The position numbers and the translations under genes were made by a program. Below are positions 1 through 12,899 of a stretch of DNA of 64,000 nt, piece after piece. The first letter of the stretch is position 1. Every line of letters begins with the position of its first letter. Under the pieces are notes generated by a model, which worked only from the letters and a program-made list of their open reading frames with translations, was not told the origin of the DNA and did no database searches. Origin of the DNA: Metridium senile (Eukaryota > Cnidaria > Anthozoa > Actiniaria > Metridiidae); contig OX459102.1 of NCBI GenBank assembly GCA_949775045.1, positions 9,953,738 through 10,017,737 on the forward strand, read 5' to 3'.

Positions 1-210
1 GATATTAACATGAAATGTTATTAACATGCAATGTACAGTATGAAACTGTTGACAAGAATTAGGATTGCATAATTACTTTGCTTTGGAGTCTTGAGTACAG
101 TTGAATGCCGTACAAATAGCCTAACAGAAAAAAAGACACAGTTATAAAATTAAGCAATTAAACAGCTCACAAGAGAGTGTGAGAGAACATGCATTTTATA
201 TTGTACTTAC

Positions 211-3200
211 AGTCATTGTCAAATTGAGATATCTTGATACCACCAAGAGGAAATGACGTCTTGTAGCTGTAGAAATGAAAGCCATCTCTTTGACCTGATT
301 TACCTCTTTCTTTGGTTACCTGATAGATAGAAACAGACAGACATTATAATTAATAAAAGAGGTTTTATACTAAGCAACATCACAAAAGGATTGTTGAAAA
401 CTGTCAAGCTACCATCAAAGTCTCACAGTGAAAGGGATAAACTTCCAAACGTCTGTGCACCTCGATCACCACTGAGAAAAATCTGCCTGACAAATCGATG
501 GAAAAAAGACTTGAGCAGCTTTAAGTCTCATTTGAAAACTTACATGTTTGCAAGATGACACTGGTGCCCAATATCTGATTGTTATTGTTTTGTTATATTT
601 TAGAGCTTACAAGAGAGTACCCTAGAACATGTACTAAGTTCTATACAAATGCTGTATTATTATTATTGAATCATCAATTTTTACTTTAATTTAAAATTAA
701 TGAGAGCCATGTGAAAAATTGTGCAAAACTTGGGGAGCACACAAAAGGTTTGGCATGAATACTAACAACCACAAGCCCCTCTGCCACCTGGTCAATAAAC
801 CCTCCCTTCTAGGGTAGTACTAGTACTAGGATATTACATGGATACTAACAACTACCAACCCCCCCCCCCCCCCTCCCTCCCCCTGCCTCATGGTCAATAA
901 ACCCTCCCTTCTAGGGTATAGTGGTAGTACTAGGGTATTATAACATGGATATTAACAACCACCCCCTGCCTCCTAGTCAATAAAACCTCCCTTCTAGGGT
1001 ATAGTGGGTAGTACTAGGGTATTACATGGATACTAACAAAAAAATGCAACCACCCCCAACCACACCTGCCTTCTGGTCAATAAATCCTCCCTTCTAGGGT
1101 AGTGCAAGTACTAGGGTATTACAAGGATACTTACAATCAACATGTCGTTAAAGAGAAACAAGATGCGGCTATGTAACTTGTCTCTCTTGTGAGGATCTTG
1201 TACTTCATACAGTTGTATTGTCATCCGCAGGTAACGGTGAGTAGCAGCCAGTGACTGGAATATAATATAATTATTACATACATAATATATTATTATCTAC
1301 TAAACAATGATATACAACTAATTTAACAAAGGTTGTTGTCTATCATAGACTTTAAATCTTGAAAACAAAATATTTCATCATGTTTTATATTGGTCTATAG
1401 ACCATTCCTGAATTACCATGATTTATGTACTCAGATGCAACAAATGAAACAATCAATACTTGATAAATTCACTAAGTGTATTCTAGCAAGCCTCAATTTA
1501 AATCTACTGTTACACGATCAGTGAGGTGAATTCTGCAACAGTGTATGATTGATCTATTCTTGTAAATAGGGCTATTTGCCAGTGTATAAGTCGATTTGGT
1601 GTATAAGTGGACCCCCTAAAATTTTACCATCTACAAAGTATCAGACACTCAGTCTAGACACGTCTCATTTAGGACGTCTTAGCAAACAACACTTTTTGAA
1701 AATACTTTTCCTATCAATTGATATTGTGTGGGGGAAAAACATGGACTTTTATACCCGGTGTACAAGTCGAGGTCGATTTTTGAAGGTCAATTTTTTTGTG
1801 TTAAAAGGTTGACTTATACACAGGCAAATATGGTAAATAGTAAATTATTATTAATTGTTATTAAATTATTATTAGTTGGCTACTAACAGTCCAAGGCATC
1901 TTGCCTACAATCTTCTTCTCCAGTTTAATAGTCATTGTCACATGGTCTCTGGCTGGCGTAAACTCTTTCTGTAAAATGTAACAAGAAACACTAACTTGCT
2001 ACAATTATCAATTACAATTTATTATTGGTACAAGCACTATAATAATTATACAAATCAAGTTTATTTATTATAACCATAACTACTGTACCTTTGATATACG
2101 CCTGTATATCCCTGATAGACTTTCAGGAGGGAAATTACCTCCATCATTAGCACCTGAAAAACAATAAAGATGATAACCGAAAGTTTCATTGTTTGTCACA
2201 TGAATGGCTGATTGCTTTTCTTTATCAGGTAGTTCATGGATAACCCTGCTTTTCTTGAGTGACCACTGGTCAAACAATGGGTTGCTTTCCCAATGGAATA
2301 ATTTAGAATGTCCCACACACAAACTCGAAATTCAGAACATATTTAATTAGTAGTAAGTTATTGCTTTTTTTCCTAATATATACACTGAATCGAAATATGG
2401 CATCCAATTTTAATAGCTATTCTTCTTGACTGACCAGCTTGTGTTCACGTTAAAAACACAATTATGGAGTTTTCACATGTACGCGAGGCTAGCCAGTCAA
2501 GAACAATAGTTATTAAAATTTGACCCATATTTCGATTTGGTGTATGTTTACTTAGTGAATCCATTATTCTAAGACAGACATTTATAATGTTCAGAAATCA
2601 GTGTCTGTTTCAAGCTGTATATCATGCTGTATTTTAGCTTAAAAAATTCATGAATAATTAATTTTCAAAAGAAATCATGACCATGCCGAGTGCTGTAAAT
2701 CTGATACAACACTAGTGTTGCATATCCTGATTTGCATAAGTTTTAACTGGTAATTTTATGGCAAAATTTATTTTAATCTTGAAAATTTTGGTAAAATATG
2801 AAAGAGCTTACCTAGACATTTTTTAAGTAGTTTACAACATTGGAGTCTGTGTTGTATCGGCGATACAACACAGCCGCTCATGTTGTAAACACTACTTACA
2901 AGTCCAACATAGCAACAGTACAGAACAATGAATACAGGATTGGTGAATTATAACCATACAGTCACCCACCTTCAAGGTTTCTTATAAAATCACTTTCTGA
3001 CATCTTTTTCTTGACATTAGGACTGTGTAGATCAGTGTTGAGCATGACGATAGCAAAGGCAAGGATCAACACCTTGTCTTGGGCACCGTTGTCTTCAGTT
3101 GGATTACAATCCAAGTACTGCTCTGAGAACACCTAGTAATCACACAAGTTAGTGATGGAATGATTAGCATGGTAATATACATTGCCTGACATTCATATGC

Positions 3201-6200
3201 CAACATAGAAATTTCTGTTTAAACTGCATGCCACCAGTAAAAGAATCAGAGGGTAACTTTGAATTTTTGAAATTGTAAGCAGCCACATACAAAAGTGGTT
3301 TACACTGCAGTTAAGCAGTTAAAGAAATGCCTAATAAGTAATAAAACAACACAAGGTCACTGGCCCTTTGCATTATAGACCCACTTGTCTCATTCGCCTC
3401 GTGCCACTCTTATTCTTGTGAGTCATTCTTTATATTTTCTCTCATGCATCTTTGCGCTAGTGGTATGCAACTTGTGTGTTTTCACATGTATGAGGTCAGC
3501 CAGTCAGGAAGAGTTAGTTTGTCAAAGTGGTCACATTATTTTGATAATATGTATTTAATTAAAACAAAAAGAACATTTTCATGCTGCAGATAAAGTAAAT
3601 ATATTTTAAATATATCAGATTGACACTCACCTCCATCAGTCTTTCAATTTTCTGTGCTTCTCCCTGAAAGACACACAGACACAAAAAGATGACTGACTGA
3701 CTGACTGACTGACTGACTGACTGACTGACTGACTGACTGACTGACTGACTGACTGACTGACTGACTGACTGACTGACTGACTGACTGACTGACTGACTGA
3801 CTGACTGACTGACTGACTGACTGACTGACTGACTGACTGACTGACTGACTGACTGACTGACTGACTGACTGACTGACTGACTGACTGACTGACTGACTGA
3901 CTGACTGACTGACTGACTGACTGACTGACTGACTGACTGACTGACTGACTGACTGACTGACTGACTGACTGACTGACTGACTGACTGACTGACTGACTGA
4001 CTGACTGACTGACTGACTGACTGACTGACTGACTGACTGACTGACTGACTGACTGACTGACTGACTGACTGAGTGACTGACTGACTGACTGACTGACTGA
4101 CTGACTGACTTAAAATACCAATCAATATGTACATACAGGAATCCTGAAGTAGGACAAAAACTGACGTAAAGCAACATCAATCTCCGTTCCTGTGAAATCC
4201 AGGTTTTCAGTAAAGCATCTACAAAGAGAACATGATAAATATAATGTGAAACATATAGTTGAGTGTAGTGTTTACAAATGATGGTATGGTGATGCTAATT
4301 TGCATCACAGATCTTTGTTCTAATAACAATGGTTGTTTGGTAAAACCATAACAAACTACATCACTGTACGACCATCATCATCATACTACTGGCAAGATTG
4401 GTACCACAATAGTCTGCCACTGGGTCTTGTATGTCATTGTCTGTCCAAGCTCATTCAAAATATCATCAGCCTTATCAACCACGTCAGCCTTTTCATGCCA
4501 GCCTTATCACTTCAACCTTATCACTGTTTATGAGTTTGGTGGTCCAGATCTTTTACATTCATGAGACAAACGTCAAAAAACTTTCTGCTTTAGAATTTAT
4601 TTATTTATTCACGCCTATTCACCCAGAATAAATAATAAAACAAAGGATAATAAGGTTTATTGTGTATTACTCTTTTGTTGCAAGATGTTCTGTTTAAGCG
4701 ATAGTGACAAAATAGTCACTATTTGTTAGTACTTTCTTAGATCTCATTTCATGGTTTAACTACATTTGCTCTATTCATTTATGTACAAGGTGTACATATC
4801 ATTCCAACTTACTTTAGTACAGCCATATTGAAGGTATTTTGTATGTTACCAAGGTATTCTCCAAGTCTTTGTTTACTAATACCGTGTTCTGATATCAGGA
4901 ACTTGGCCACAATCTGAGGATTGTCTTCTAAGACTTGATGAGAAATAAGGTAATCTATACCTTTCTCAGGTTTCCTACAATTACATAGTACATTAGAGTA
5001 CACACTTAATGAATGAATGAATTGATGGATGAGTGGATGGATGAATCAATCAATCAATCAATGGATGAATGAATCAATGGATGAATCAATGGATGAATCA
5101 ATGAATGAATAAAAGAATGAATGAATCAATCAATCAATGGATGAATCAATGGATGAATCAATGGATGAATCAGTGGATGAATCAATGAATGAATAAAAGA
5201 ACGAATGAATCAATGAATCAATGGATGAATCAATGGATGAATCAGTGGATGAATCAATGAATGAATAAAAGAACGAATGAATGAATGAATAAAAGAACGA
5301 ATGAATGAATGAATCAACAAATCAATCAATGGATGGATGAATAAGTAAATAAATGAAAAAATGAATGGATGGATAGATGGACAAATAAATAGAGAAATGA
5401 ATAAATATATAGATGAATGAAAGGATGAATGAATGACTGAATGATTGGATGGATGGATGAATAAATGGATGGATGGATGAATGAATGGATGGATAAATAA
5501 ATAAATAGATGAATGGATGGATGGACAAATGAATGGATGAATGAATGATGAAAAAATGAATGTATTTAATGTATAATTTATTTAATAAATACTCACCGGT
5601 TGAAATGATTTATTCCAATTCTCATTTCTAGTTTCTGTGGTTTCAAGGATGACGCAGCAACTGCTTCAAACTCAGATGACACGCTAACATTATCATCTTC
5701 ATGACGTGAAGTACATACACCGTCAAGACTATCAACACTGGATGTATCATGGACTTTCCTGACATCTATCAAAAAATACAACAAACCTATTTAATATCTC
5801 CACAACAGTACTATAAAATAATATCAACTATTTACTAGAATATATTCTCATTTGAAGAATTACTAAAGAAATAGAGCATAGAATATAAGACCACAATGTT
5901 GTATGGTTTTGGTTTACTGAATAGATGGAGAAAACGAACATCAATGTTGTATGGGTTTGGTCAGTTAAGTTTAATTTATTTAATAGTTAATAGATGGAGA
6001 AAACGAACATCAATGTTGTATGGGTTTGATCAGTTAAATTTAATTTAGTCAATAGAAAACGAACATCCAAAGAAATTATCTCAGTCTATAATTCTTGACT
6101 CTACAGAAATTCAAGAAAGTATTACAAATAAGTGATGGTATTTCCTACTTTCCATGCAAGTGCCCTATTGGTGTTCTTGTTAGATTTGGACACAACAACA

Positions 6201-8965
6201 ATTATTCAATAGATACAGTGTGCACTCTATCATGAAGCCGAATTTTAATCTTTATTTATTTGGTAATAGCAACATGAAAGTGAAAAAATACAAAAAACCA
6301 ATAGGGGAAAGAAAGAATTTCTTATGATCAAGATAAAAGCCCCTAGTCTTGTAGACAAATAACTTAAACTAACCTTCATCACTTTCTTCAGCAGACGTAG
6401 TCCTCTTTGATGTTACAGATGGTACAACGCCATTAGCAATGTGTGGTTTATTAATCCCAAAGACAGGACTTTCAGCGATACGATCCACAACCTCTACTTT
6501 CATGTAGTTTTCTGTCACACTAACACACTGTCCATCATCATCACTTGTAGATTGATCTTCAACTAAATAAGGCTTTTCTTCATTCTTAACAGATTCAAAA
6601 TGCCTTGCTAAATTCATTTGGCCACCAGTGGCATACGGGGCAATGTTATCGATAATCAATGTTGAACGAACTTTATTGTTTCTATCTGTGACATGTTTCT
6701 TGACGAGTCGTAAGACTGGAGTAGTTTGAACCTGTGGTATATTATCAGCTTTTAATGTTTTATCGGGTGTTTCTGTGTAGGCTCGTATTTTTTTAAACTG
6801 TTTATCCATGGCGTATTTACGGTAGTAACTTTGTATCACTTTAGCCGAATGGTGAGCCTTCTCCTTGCCACCATACTTTCTTTCTAGTAGCATAGTACTT
6901 CTCTCCTGTAAGTCAGGAGACAGTTCATATTTCTTGTTGAAGGATTTGGATCTGTTGATGCTGTCATTTCGTTTTACGTTTGCTTCTCTTATTTTGGACT
7001 TGAAACTTCCTTTAGACGGTGATGATTCAGGAGTAATTGTAATAGCAGGAGTGCTAGAGCTTAACCCTTTTTTACTGTAACAAGGAATAAACAATATTTT
7101 ACCATACATTTCAGGATTCATATATACATGTACTATGAAAATCACTAAAGTAGCTAAATGCCCGTTTAAAATTCAGCCTTGGAGGTGTGTCTATTTTTGT
7201 TCCACATGACTAAAGGTGGTCAAAATTAATAATACAATGAAGGCAGGATTTCAAACTAACATTAAACCACTCCAGTGCTTTTGACAGACAGTACACCTTA
7301 CACCTTGCACTAACTAAACAATGCCATGTTCAAAATATTATACAAGCTCAGACCAAGGGGGATTTATGGTTAGCGACATTATAATCATTACATATGTATG
7401 TCACTTGAGAGATGCAGTCATTGAATAATCATGTCAAGATTGTATTCAGAGGACCTCTGAGAGCTTGTAGAAGCTGAGACCAAGAGGAATTATGGGTAGA
7501 GATTATAATTATATGTATGTGACTTGAGAGATGCAGTCACTGAATAATCATGTCAAGATTGTATTCAGAGGACCTCTGTTTGAGAGCTTGTAGAAGCTGA
7601 GATCAAGAGGGATTATGGGAAGTGATATTATAATTACATGTATGTGACTTGAGAGATGCAGTCACTGAATAATCATGTCAAGATTGTATTCAGAGGACCT
7701 CTGTTTGAGAGCTTGTAGAAGCTGAGACCAAGAGGAATTATGGGTAGAGATTATAATTACATGTATGTGACTTGAGAGATGCAGTCACTGAATAATCATG
7801 TCAAGATTGTATTCAGAGGACCTCTGTTTGAGAGCTTGTAGAAGCTGAGATCAAGAGGGATTATGGGAAGTGATATTATAATTACATGTAAACTATGTGA
7901 CTTGAGAGATGCAGTCACTGAATAATCATGTCAAGATTTTATTCGGAGGACCTCTGTTTGAGAGCTTGTAGAAGCTGAGATCAAGAGGGATTATGGGGAG
8001 TGACATTTTAATTATATGTATATGACCTGAGAGATGCAGTCACTGAATAATCATGTCAAGATTGTATTCAGAGGACCCCAGTTTGAGAGCTTGTTAATTG
8101 TCTTATGCATATCGTTAACTATAATACCCCATCACCATCGCAGACTCAGATTTTATGATCTATAATTTACAAGTTGACAACATTAAAATTTATGGCTATT
8201 TATATATATATATATATATATATCCTTTGATGTGGAAACATTTATTTTGTTAAATTATAATTGACAACAAGGGGTAAAAATGATTTAATTATCAAAACCA
8301 CTTGCAGTAAAGCATAAACAATAATATTAAATCAAATATACAAGGGGTTTTTCAAACTAAATACATTGTTATTGAAATTTATTGCGTTAAATATGATAAA
8401 ATTACAGGACGTATTTGAGATTGATTCATTTGATCTTTTATTACAGATCAGTGTACGGATTAAATGCAAGCGTATGCCTATCGTGTCGTAATTGCCTCAG
8501 ACTATCTCTTAGAACCGTTTAGTTGTTATATAACGGCAATCTTGGTAATTAATCGGTACGTAGATATACGATAAATAACGTTGATTTGCACATTTGCTTC
8601 AACTTATGGCAGGCAATCCACTCAACGGTGTGTATTTAATTGGTCAGCTTTGATTTGTTGGTTGGGAACTCGTATATTACACAAGATAACATATTCTACT
8701 TATTTGATAATTGTACTATTATATCTTACCTTGATTCTAGTTGTCCGACATCCACTACAGCACAATTCACGGCCGTGAAATCGATTTTCTTGTCATTAAG
8801 ATGGCGTTTCAGTTCCGCTCTTTCCTTCTCCAAATAGGCGACTCTGCTTTGCAAATCGCTTATCTCTGCATTTTTTGTACGAATAATCTGGTCTTGCTTT
8901 AAAATACATATTTTAAGCTGATCCACGATACTAAGTGCCTCTTTAGTGGAGTTTGCACAGGACAT
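211..8965 (-). CDS. IQSEC: IQSEC/BRAG-family Arf guanine-nucleotide exchange factor, 3' end off window
   Basis: Predicted exons, in transcript order: 8965-8730, 7074-6374, 5765-5597, 4974-4813, 4218-4137, 3663-3631, 3132-2970, 2153-2089, 1968-1888, 1254-1135 and 319-211. All have GT-AG borders and matching phases, giving about 640 residues before the last donor at 210. The first exon encodes a coiled coil. The second carries an IQ motif (AKVIQSYYRKYAMDKQFKKI, near residues 140-165) followed by Ser-rich linker. Exons 3-9 encode a Sec7 domain (FNRKPEKGIDYL, LGEYLGNIQ, GEAQKIERLME, ILAFAIVMLNTDLHSPNV). The last two encode most of a PH domain (YEVQDPHKRDKL, RILFLFNDMLI). Coiled coil, IQ, Sec7, PH is the order in IQSEC proteins, which load GTP on Arf6-class GTPases at membranes and bind calmodulin through the IQ motif. 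The C-terminal end of the PH domain and the tail lie before base 211. Introns are full of simple repeats and MITEs. The start ATG at 8965 opens the coiled-coil frame. Confidence 0.9.
424..665 (+). mobile_element. Decayed 3' end of a non-LTR retrotransposon
   Basis: Bases 506-558 translate to WKKDLSSFKSHLKTYMFAR followed by a stop. This resembles the C-terminal tail usual for LINE reverse-transcriptase polyproteins (a WN-SL...FK..LKTYLF pattern). An AT-rich tail with TTATTATTATT follows. The reading frame upstream is broken, so only a remnant remains in an IQSEC intron. Identification is by remembered pattern only. Confidence 0.45.
750..1130. repeat. Imperfect ~80-bp tandem repeat in an IQSEC intron
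   Basis: Four to five degenerate units share the sequence GGTCAATAAACCCTCCCTTC, then a TAGGGT...TACTAGG stretch and ATTACATGGATACTAACAA. The array ends next to the donor of the exon at 1254-1135. It is separated into units by C-rich stretches, including a run of about 15 C near 860. Confidence 0.7.
1570..1832. mobile_element. MITE with 8-bp target duplication
   Basis: The ends are inverted copies: GCTATTTGCCAGTGTATAAG on the left and GACTTATACACAGGCAAATA on the right. The 8-bp GTAAATAG flanks both sides (1562-1569 and 1833-1840). The 263-bp interior has no credible gene. An 8-bp duplication suggests a hAT-like origin. It lies in an IQSEC intron. Confidence 0.7.
2379..2545. mobile_element. 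Fold-back MITE
   Basis: The left arm (TATACACTGAATCGAAATAT) is mirrored by the right arm (ATATTTCGATTTGGTGTAT). Internal complementary segments (GACTGACCAGC / GCTAGCCAGTC) make nearly the whole 167 bp a hairpin. A fragment of the same end recurs near 54030-54056. Located in an IQSEC intron. Confidence 0.65.
3691..4110. repeat. (CTGA)n microsatellite, about 420 bp
   Basis: Roughly 105 tandem CTGA units are almost perfect, with one change at about 4071-4075 (GAGT). The array fills most of the intron between IQSEC exons 4218-4137 and 3663-3631. It starts 27 bases upstream of the 33-nt exon. It produces long open Ser-Val-Gln-Ser frames that are artefacts of the repeat. Confidence 0.97.
5008..5560. 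repeat. GAATGGAT/GAATCAAT compound microsatellite
   Basis: An imperfect array of 4-bp and 8-bp units (GAAT, GGAT, CAAT) includes a repeated longer block containing AATGAATAAAAGAACGAATG. It lies in the IQSEC intron between the exons at 5597 and 4974. Open frames such as Ile-His-Pro-Ser repeats are repeat artefacts. Confidence 0.9.
7330..8095. repeat. ~120-128-bp tandem repeat, about six units, in the first IQSEC intron
   Basis: Units share GTCAAGATTGTATTCAGAGG, ACCTCTGTTTGAGAGCTTGT, AGAAGCTGAGA and GAGATGCAGTCACTGAATAA. Starts of the first motif fall near 7433, 7553, 7678, 7800, 7930 and 8057. Units are highly similar, so the array expanded recently. No coding frame is shared across units. 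Confidence 0.85.
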
Positions 8966-9542
8966 ATTGTTGTCTATTTATCAACCAGTTTGTCGGCCAT
9001 GTTGTTTAAGAGTTGTTCAGGACTGAAGCCCCCTGCATTAGTCATGTGACTAGATGATTCAATGTATGATTAGCAACATTGTAAATAAGGTCAAATCAAA
9101 ACTAAACATTTACAAAGAAATATATACAAACCGTTTAGGAAAATATATATGTGTATAAATATCACTGAAAAAAATGGGCGAAAAAATTTATGCACACGGA
9201 AATATGGGACTGCCCTGTGATGCAGTGAAGCTTGGCTTAACTGGGGGTTTCCGAGGGGGGAGGGGTTAAAACAACTGCTGCCGATTAAAAAGAGGAAGTA
9301 AAACGTGCGGTGGGGGGAGGGAAGGGGGTCAGGATTCATCCTATATCACGAGGTAGTAAAGGTTTTTATCAGTTCATCAGCGGTCGGCACTCGGATATAC
9401 TCGTCGGAAATAACAGTAACAACATCAACACACAGCTAGACTAACAACAACAGCATCAACAATTACAGCAACGTCTTTTTGGAGCAACTTTTAAACAACT
9501 TTTTGATTCTTTCTCGTATTAGTACCAAACAAAATAAAAAAT

Positions 9543-9820
9543 TCGCGGCAATTAACCTCAAAAAATAGAAATCGCTCAAAATTTGTGCAATGTGGTGAGC
9601 TAATAGTTGCTGTGATGTTGGTTAAGCCAGGATATTTATTTCGGGGGAAAAAAAAACGAGGAAAACAGGATTGGGTCCTGGATGTCAAATGCCCAATCCT
9701 GTTTTCCTCGTTTTTTTCTTCACGAAATAAAAATATCCTGGCTTAACCAACAGCACAGCAGCTATTAGCTCCACATGGACAAATTTTGAGCGATTTCTAT
9801 TTTTTGAGGAGTTGCCACGA
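9543..9820. mobile_element. Long fold-back MITE between IQSEC and PDCL
   Basis: Arms of about 130 bp (9543-9678 and 9689-9820) are inverted copies. They are recognisable by CCTCAAAAAATAGAAATCG / CGATTTCTATTTTTTGAGG and by GTTAAGCCAGGATATTTATT mirrored as AAATATCCTGGCTTAACCAA. The arms meet at a short loop near 9680. The left end is CGCGGCAATTAA and the right end is GTTGCCACG. Non-coding. Confidence 0.8.
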
Positions 9821-9960
9821 TATGTTTGATATTTGTGGAGACTCGTTCTTAATCCTTTGCAAAGTCTTTTGCATCATATGAATAATATAATAATAAATAA
9901 GATACAATAATATTTTGAATCATATCTACTAGAGGGTCCTGAAGGACGGTCCGAATCCCA

Positions 9961-10100
9961 TTTAGCCTGCGTTGCGGCTCTAGGGTTTGGGGAGAGAAGA
10001 GGGAAGAAGGGAGAGCCGGCTCTTCCTTCCTTCCTTCTCCCAACCACCCCTCCCCTCCCCCTCTCTACCCTAATCCCCAAGAGCCGCCACGCAGGCTAAA
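9961..10100. mobile_element. 140-bp MITE with AGCCTGCG ends
   Basis: The ends TTTAGCCTGCGTTGCGGCTC and GAGCCGCCACGCAGGCTAAA are inverted copies. TCCCA occurs on both flanks (9956-9960 and 10101-10105), giving a possible 5-bp target duplication. The interior is purine-rich then pyrimidine-rich. The surrounding 9.95-10.29 kb carries scattered AATCCCA motifs. Confidence 0.7.
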
Positions 10101-10292
10101 TCCCATTTCCCAGTTTATATTTGGACCAAATCCCAGTCAAAAATTACATAATCCCATCAGTTTTGCTTAAGTTTTCAATCCCATTCCCATTTTCTATTGT
10201 TCTTTTATTTGTAAATCCCAGTCCCAGTGCATCCAATCCCATTTTCACAGTCAAAAATAAGGCCAATCCCAGCTCTCATTTTACCCCCTCAG

Positions 10293-10451
10293 GACCCACG
10301 GCTAGACAAAGAGCGTCGATACTCATGGCAGTTCCTGACCATGAAGTATATACCCGACGTGACCGAGAGGGACTGGTGCCTAAGGGGAGATACCTTTGTT
10401 GATGGTTCGTTTTGTGTCAAACGAAAAAAAGACAAGGATAGTTCATCTTAG
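10293..10451 (+). other. Possible orphan terminal exon, unknown product
   Basis: A strong acceptor (TTTTACCCCCTCAG) precedes a 52-codon frame with protein-like composition (RRYSWQFLTMKYIPDVTERD, then WCLRGDTFVDGSF), ending in TAG at 10449-10451. The stop lies only 39 bases before the PDCL start codon. I found no convincing upstream exon between 8966 and 10292. It may be the last exon of an unseen gene, a gene fragment, or part of the PDCL leader. I do not recognise the family. Confidence 0.35.
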
Positions 10452-10490
10452 ACACACATTCTTCGGACAATATCATATCTCTTCAATACC

Positions 10491-12867
10491 ATGACGACAA
10501 TAGAGGATAAAATACTTGGCTATAAAGCTCAGAACTATGTTTCTAGTTCGGAAAGTGAAAGCGAAGATGACGGTGATGATCAACAACAAGCAGCAAGCAC
10601 ACAGCCAGAAGGTCCTGCTGACCCTCGCTTTACTGCTGGCTCGAAGGTAATTCATATAAACCACAGGATTCTTATAGTAACAAAGTATATTACATATACT
10701 ATTGCTTATTTATAAACGGTCTGTCTGTTGTAAAAGACTCGAAAATTTGGCGATCAGCTGTGTAAGTTAGGTTATAATTGTGTATCGAACATACTGAATG
10801 ATCGATGATATCATTGATCTAGACAGGACCAAAGGGAGTCTTAGAAGACTTTAGACGATATAAACAACTAGAAACACAGCAGAAAAATGAGCAGGAACAA
10901 GAGTTAAAGGAATTGGTTCAAAAGTTTTCTACAGGGTGTCAAACAAGTGTAAGTATATAATAAGTAAAGCTAGATAATGTTAGTATTCTTATTGCTCTAT
11001 TCCTATAATATTACACGATTACAACCAACGAGTAAGGAAATGTACATGTAGTTTATAGTTAAGAACTAACTATACTAATAGCTATATACAATGGATATAA
11101 AGTTGGTGAATTGTAATCATCTGGGTGTATATGTAGTCTTGACCTGTTGGTGTTAACCCTTTGGGTTGTCCCCCTTGCACCCTCCGCCTATTCTTTTCTA
11201 TTTTTCACTGTAAATTTATCTTGCGTATCATTATGTGGTAAATAAAAACCTTTGAACCTTTATAGTGTCTGATGTTTGAAATGGTTTGAACCCAGGTGTA
11301 AGTGATGAAGGTGAATTGTGTTCATCTGGGTGTGTGTACGTACATGTAGTCTTGAGTAAGACTGTTGGTGTTGGTGTCTGGTATTTGAATGGTTTGAACC
11401 CAGGTGTAAGTGATGAAGGTGAATTGTGTTCATCTGGGTGTGTGTACGTAGTCTTGAGAAAGACTGTTGGTGTTAGTTTCTGATGTTTGAATGGTTTAAA
11501 CCCAGATGTAAGTGATGATGGTGAATTGTGATCATCTGGGTGTGTGTAGTCTTGAGAAAGACAGTTGGTTTGGGTGTCTGACATTTCTATACATTTAAGC
11601 AAAAGTCATCTTTCGAGCATGTCAACACCAACAGGCTTTCTCAAGACTATCATACACAGACAATCTCAATCCATAATGATCACCTACAGCTGGTCTCAAA
11701 GCATTAGATCTTTGATAATATTGTGTGAATCTTCAAATGTTGTATTTAATCTCGGACTAAATATAATTACCAGCAAGATGATGAAAAAGAAAAAGAACTC
11801 ATGAAAGAACTAGAGATAGAAGAAGATGAATTCTTGAAGCAGTACCATTTCAAACGGCTATTACAGATGAAAGAGGAACAAGATCGTAAGATAGCAGAGA
11901 CAGGACCAAAGTTTGGCCATGTCGTAGAGATTCCTAGTAGTGATGACTTTCTTAATGTCATAGATAAAGAACTGCTACATGTAGTGATTGTTATTCATCT
12001 TTATAACCAGGTATGATATGCAGGTTTATAAAATAACTAAAAGAACCATTATTTTATAAGTTTCCATTAAATTAATCACAATTAACCATCATTGTCATCA
12101 TCATCATCATTGTTATCATCATCGTCATCTTTGTTATCATAACCATCATCATCTTTATCATCACATCTTTGTTATGATCACCATCATCATCATCCTTATC
12201 ATCACCATCATTATCATCACCATCACCATCATCAGCATCATCATCATCCTTACCATCACCATCATCATCCTTATCATCACCACCTTACCACCATTACCAT
12301 CATTATCATCATCATCATCATCATCATTATCATCATGCACCATCATCATCATCCTTATCATCACCATCATCATCCTTATCATCATCATCATTATCATCAG
12401 CACCATCACCATCATTATCCTTATCATCACCATCATCATTATCATCACCATTATTATCATCACCATTATCAGCATCCTTACCATCAGCATCATCACCACC
12501 TTACCATCATTACATCATTATCATCAGCATCATCATCAACCTTATCATCAGCATCATCATCATCCTTATCATCACCATCAATCATTACCATCGTTATCAT
12601 CACCATCATCATCCTTATCATCACCATCATCCTTATCATCACCATCATCATCATCCTTATCATCACCATCATCATCATTCTATCATCACCATCAATATCA
12701 TCAGCATCATCAGCATCATCAGCATCCTTATCATCACCATCACCCTTATCATCACCATCATTATCATCACCATCATTATCATCACCATCATTATCATCCT
12801 TATCATCACCATCATCATCATTGTTATCATCACCATCATTATCATCATCCTTACCATCATTATCATT

Positions 12868-12899
<32 letters not shown>

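Noticed and set aside
3368..3700. CRISPR-like or other prokaryotic repeat arrays anywhere in the window
   Set aside because: All tandem repeats here are contiguous satellites without unique spacers, and the genes are intron-bearing eukaryotic genes.
3559..4180. Long Ser-Val-Gln-Ser open frames on the minus strand
   Set aside because: They are translations of the (CTGA)n array and overlap real splice sites of IQSEC. Four-base repeats without stops stay open in several frames.
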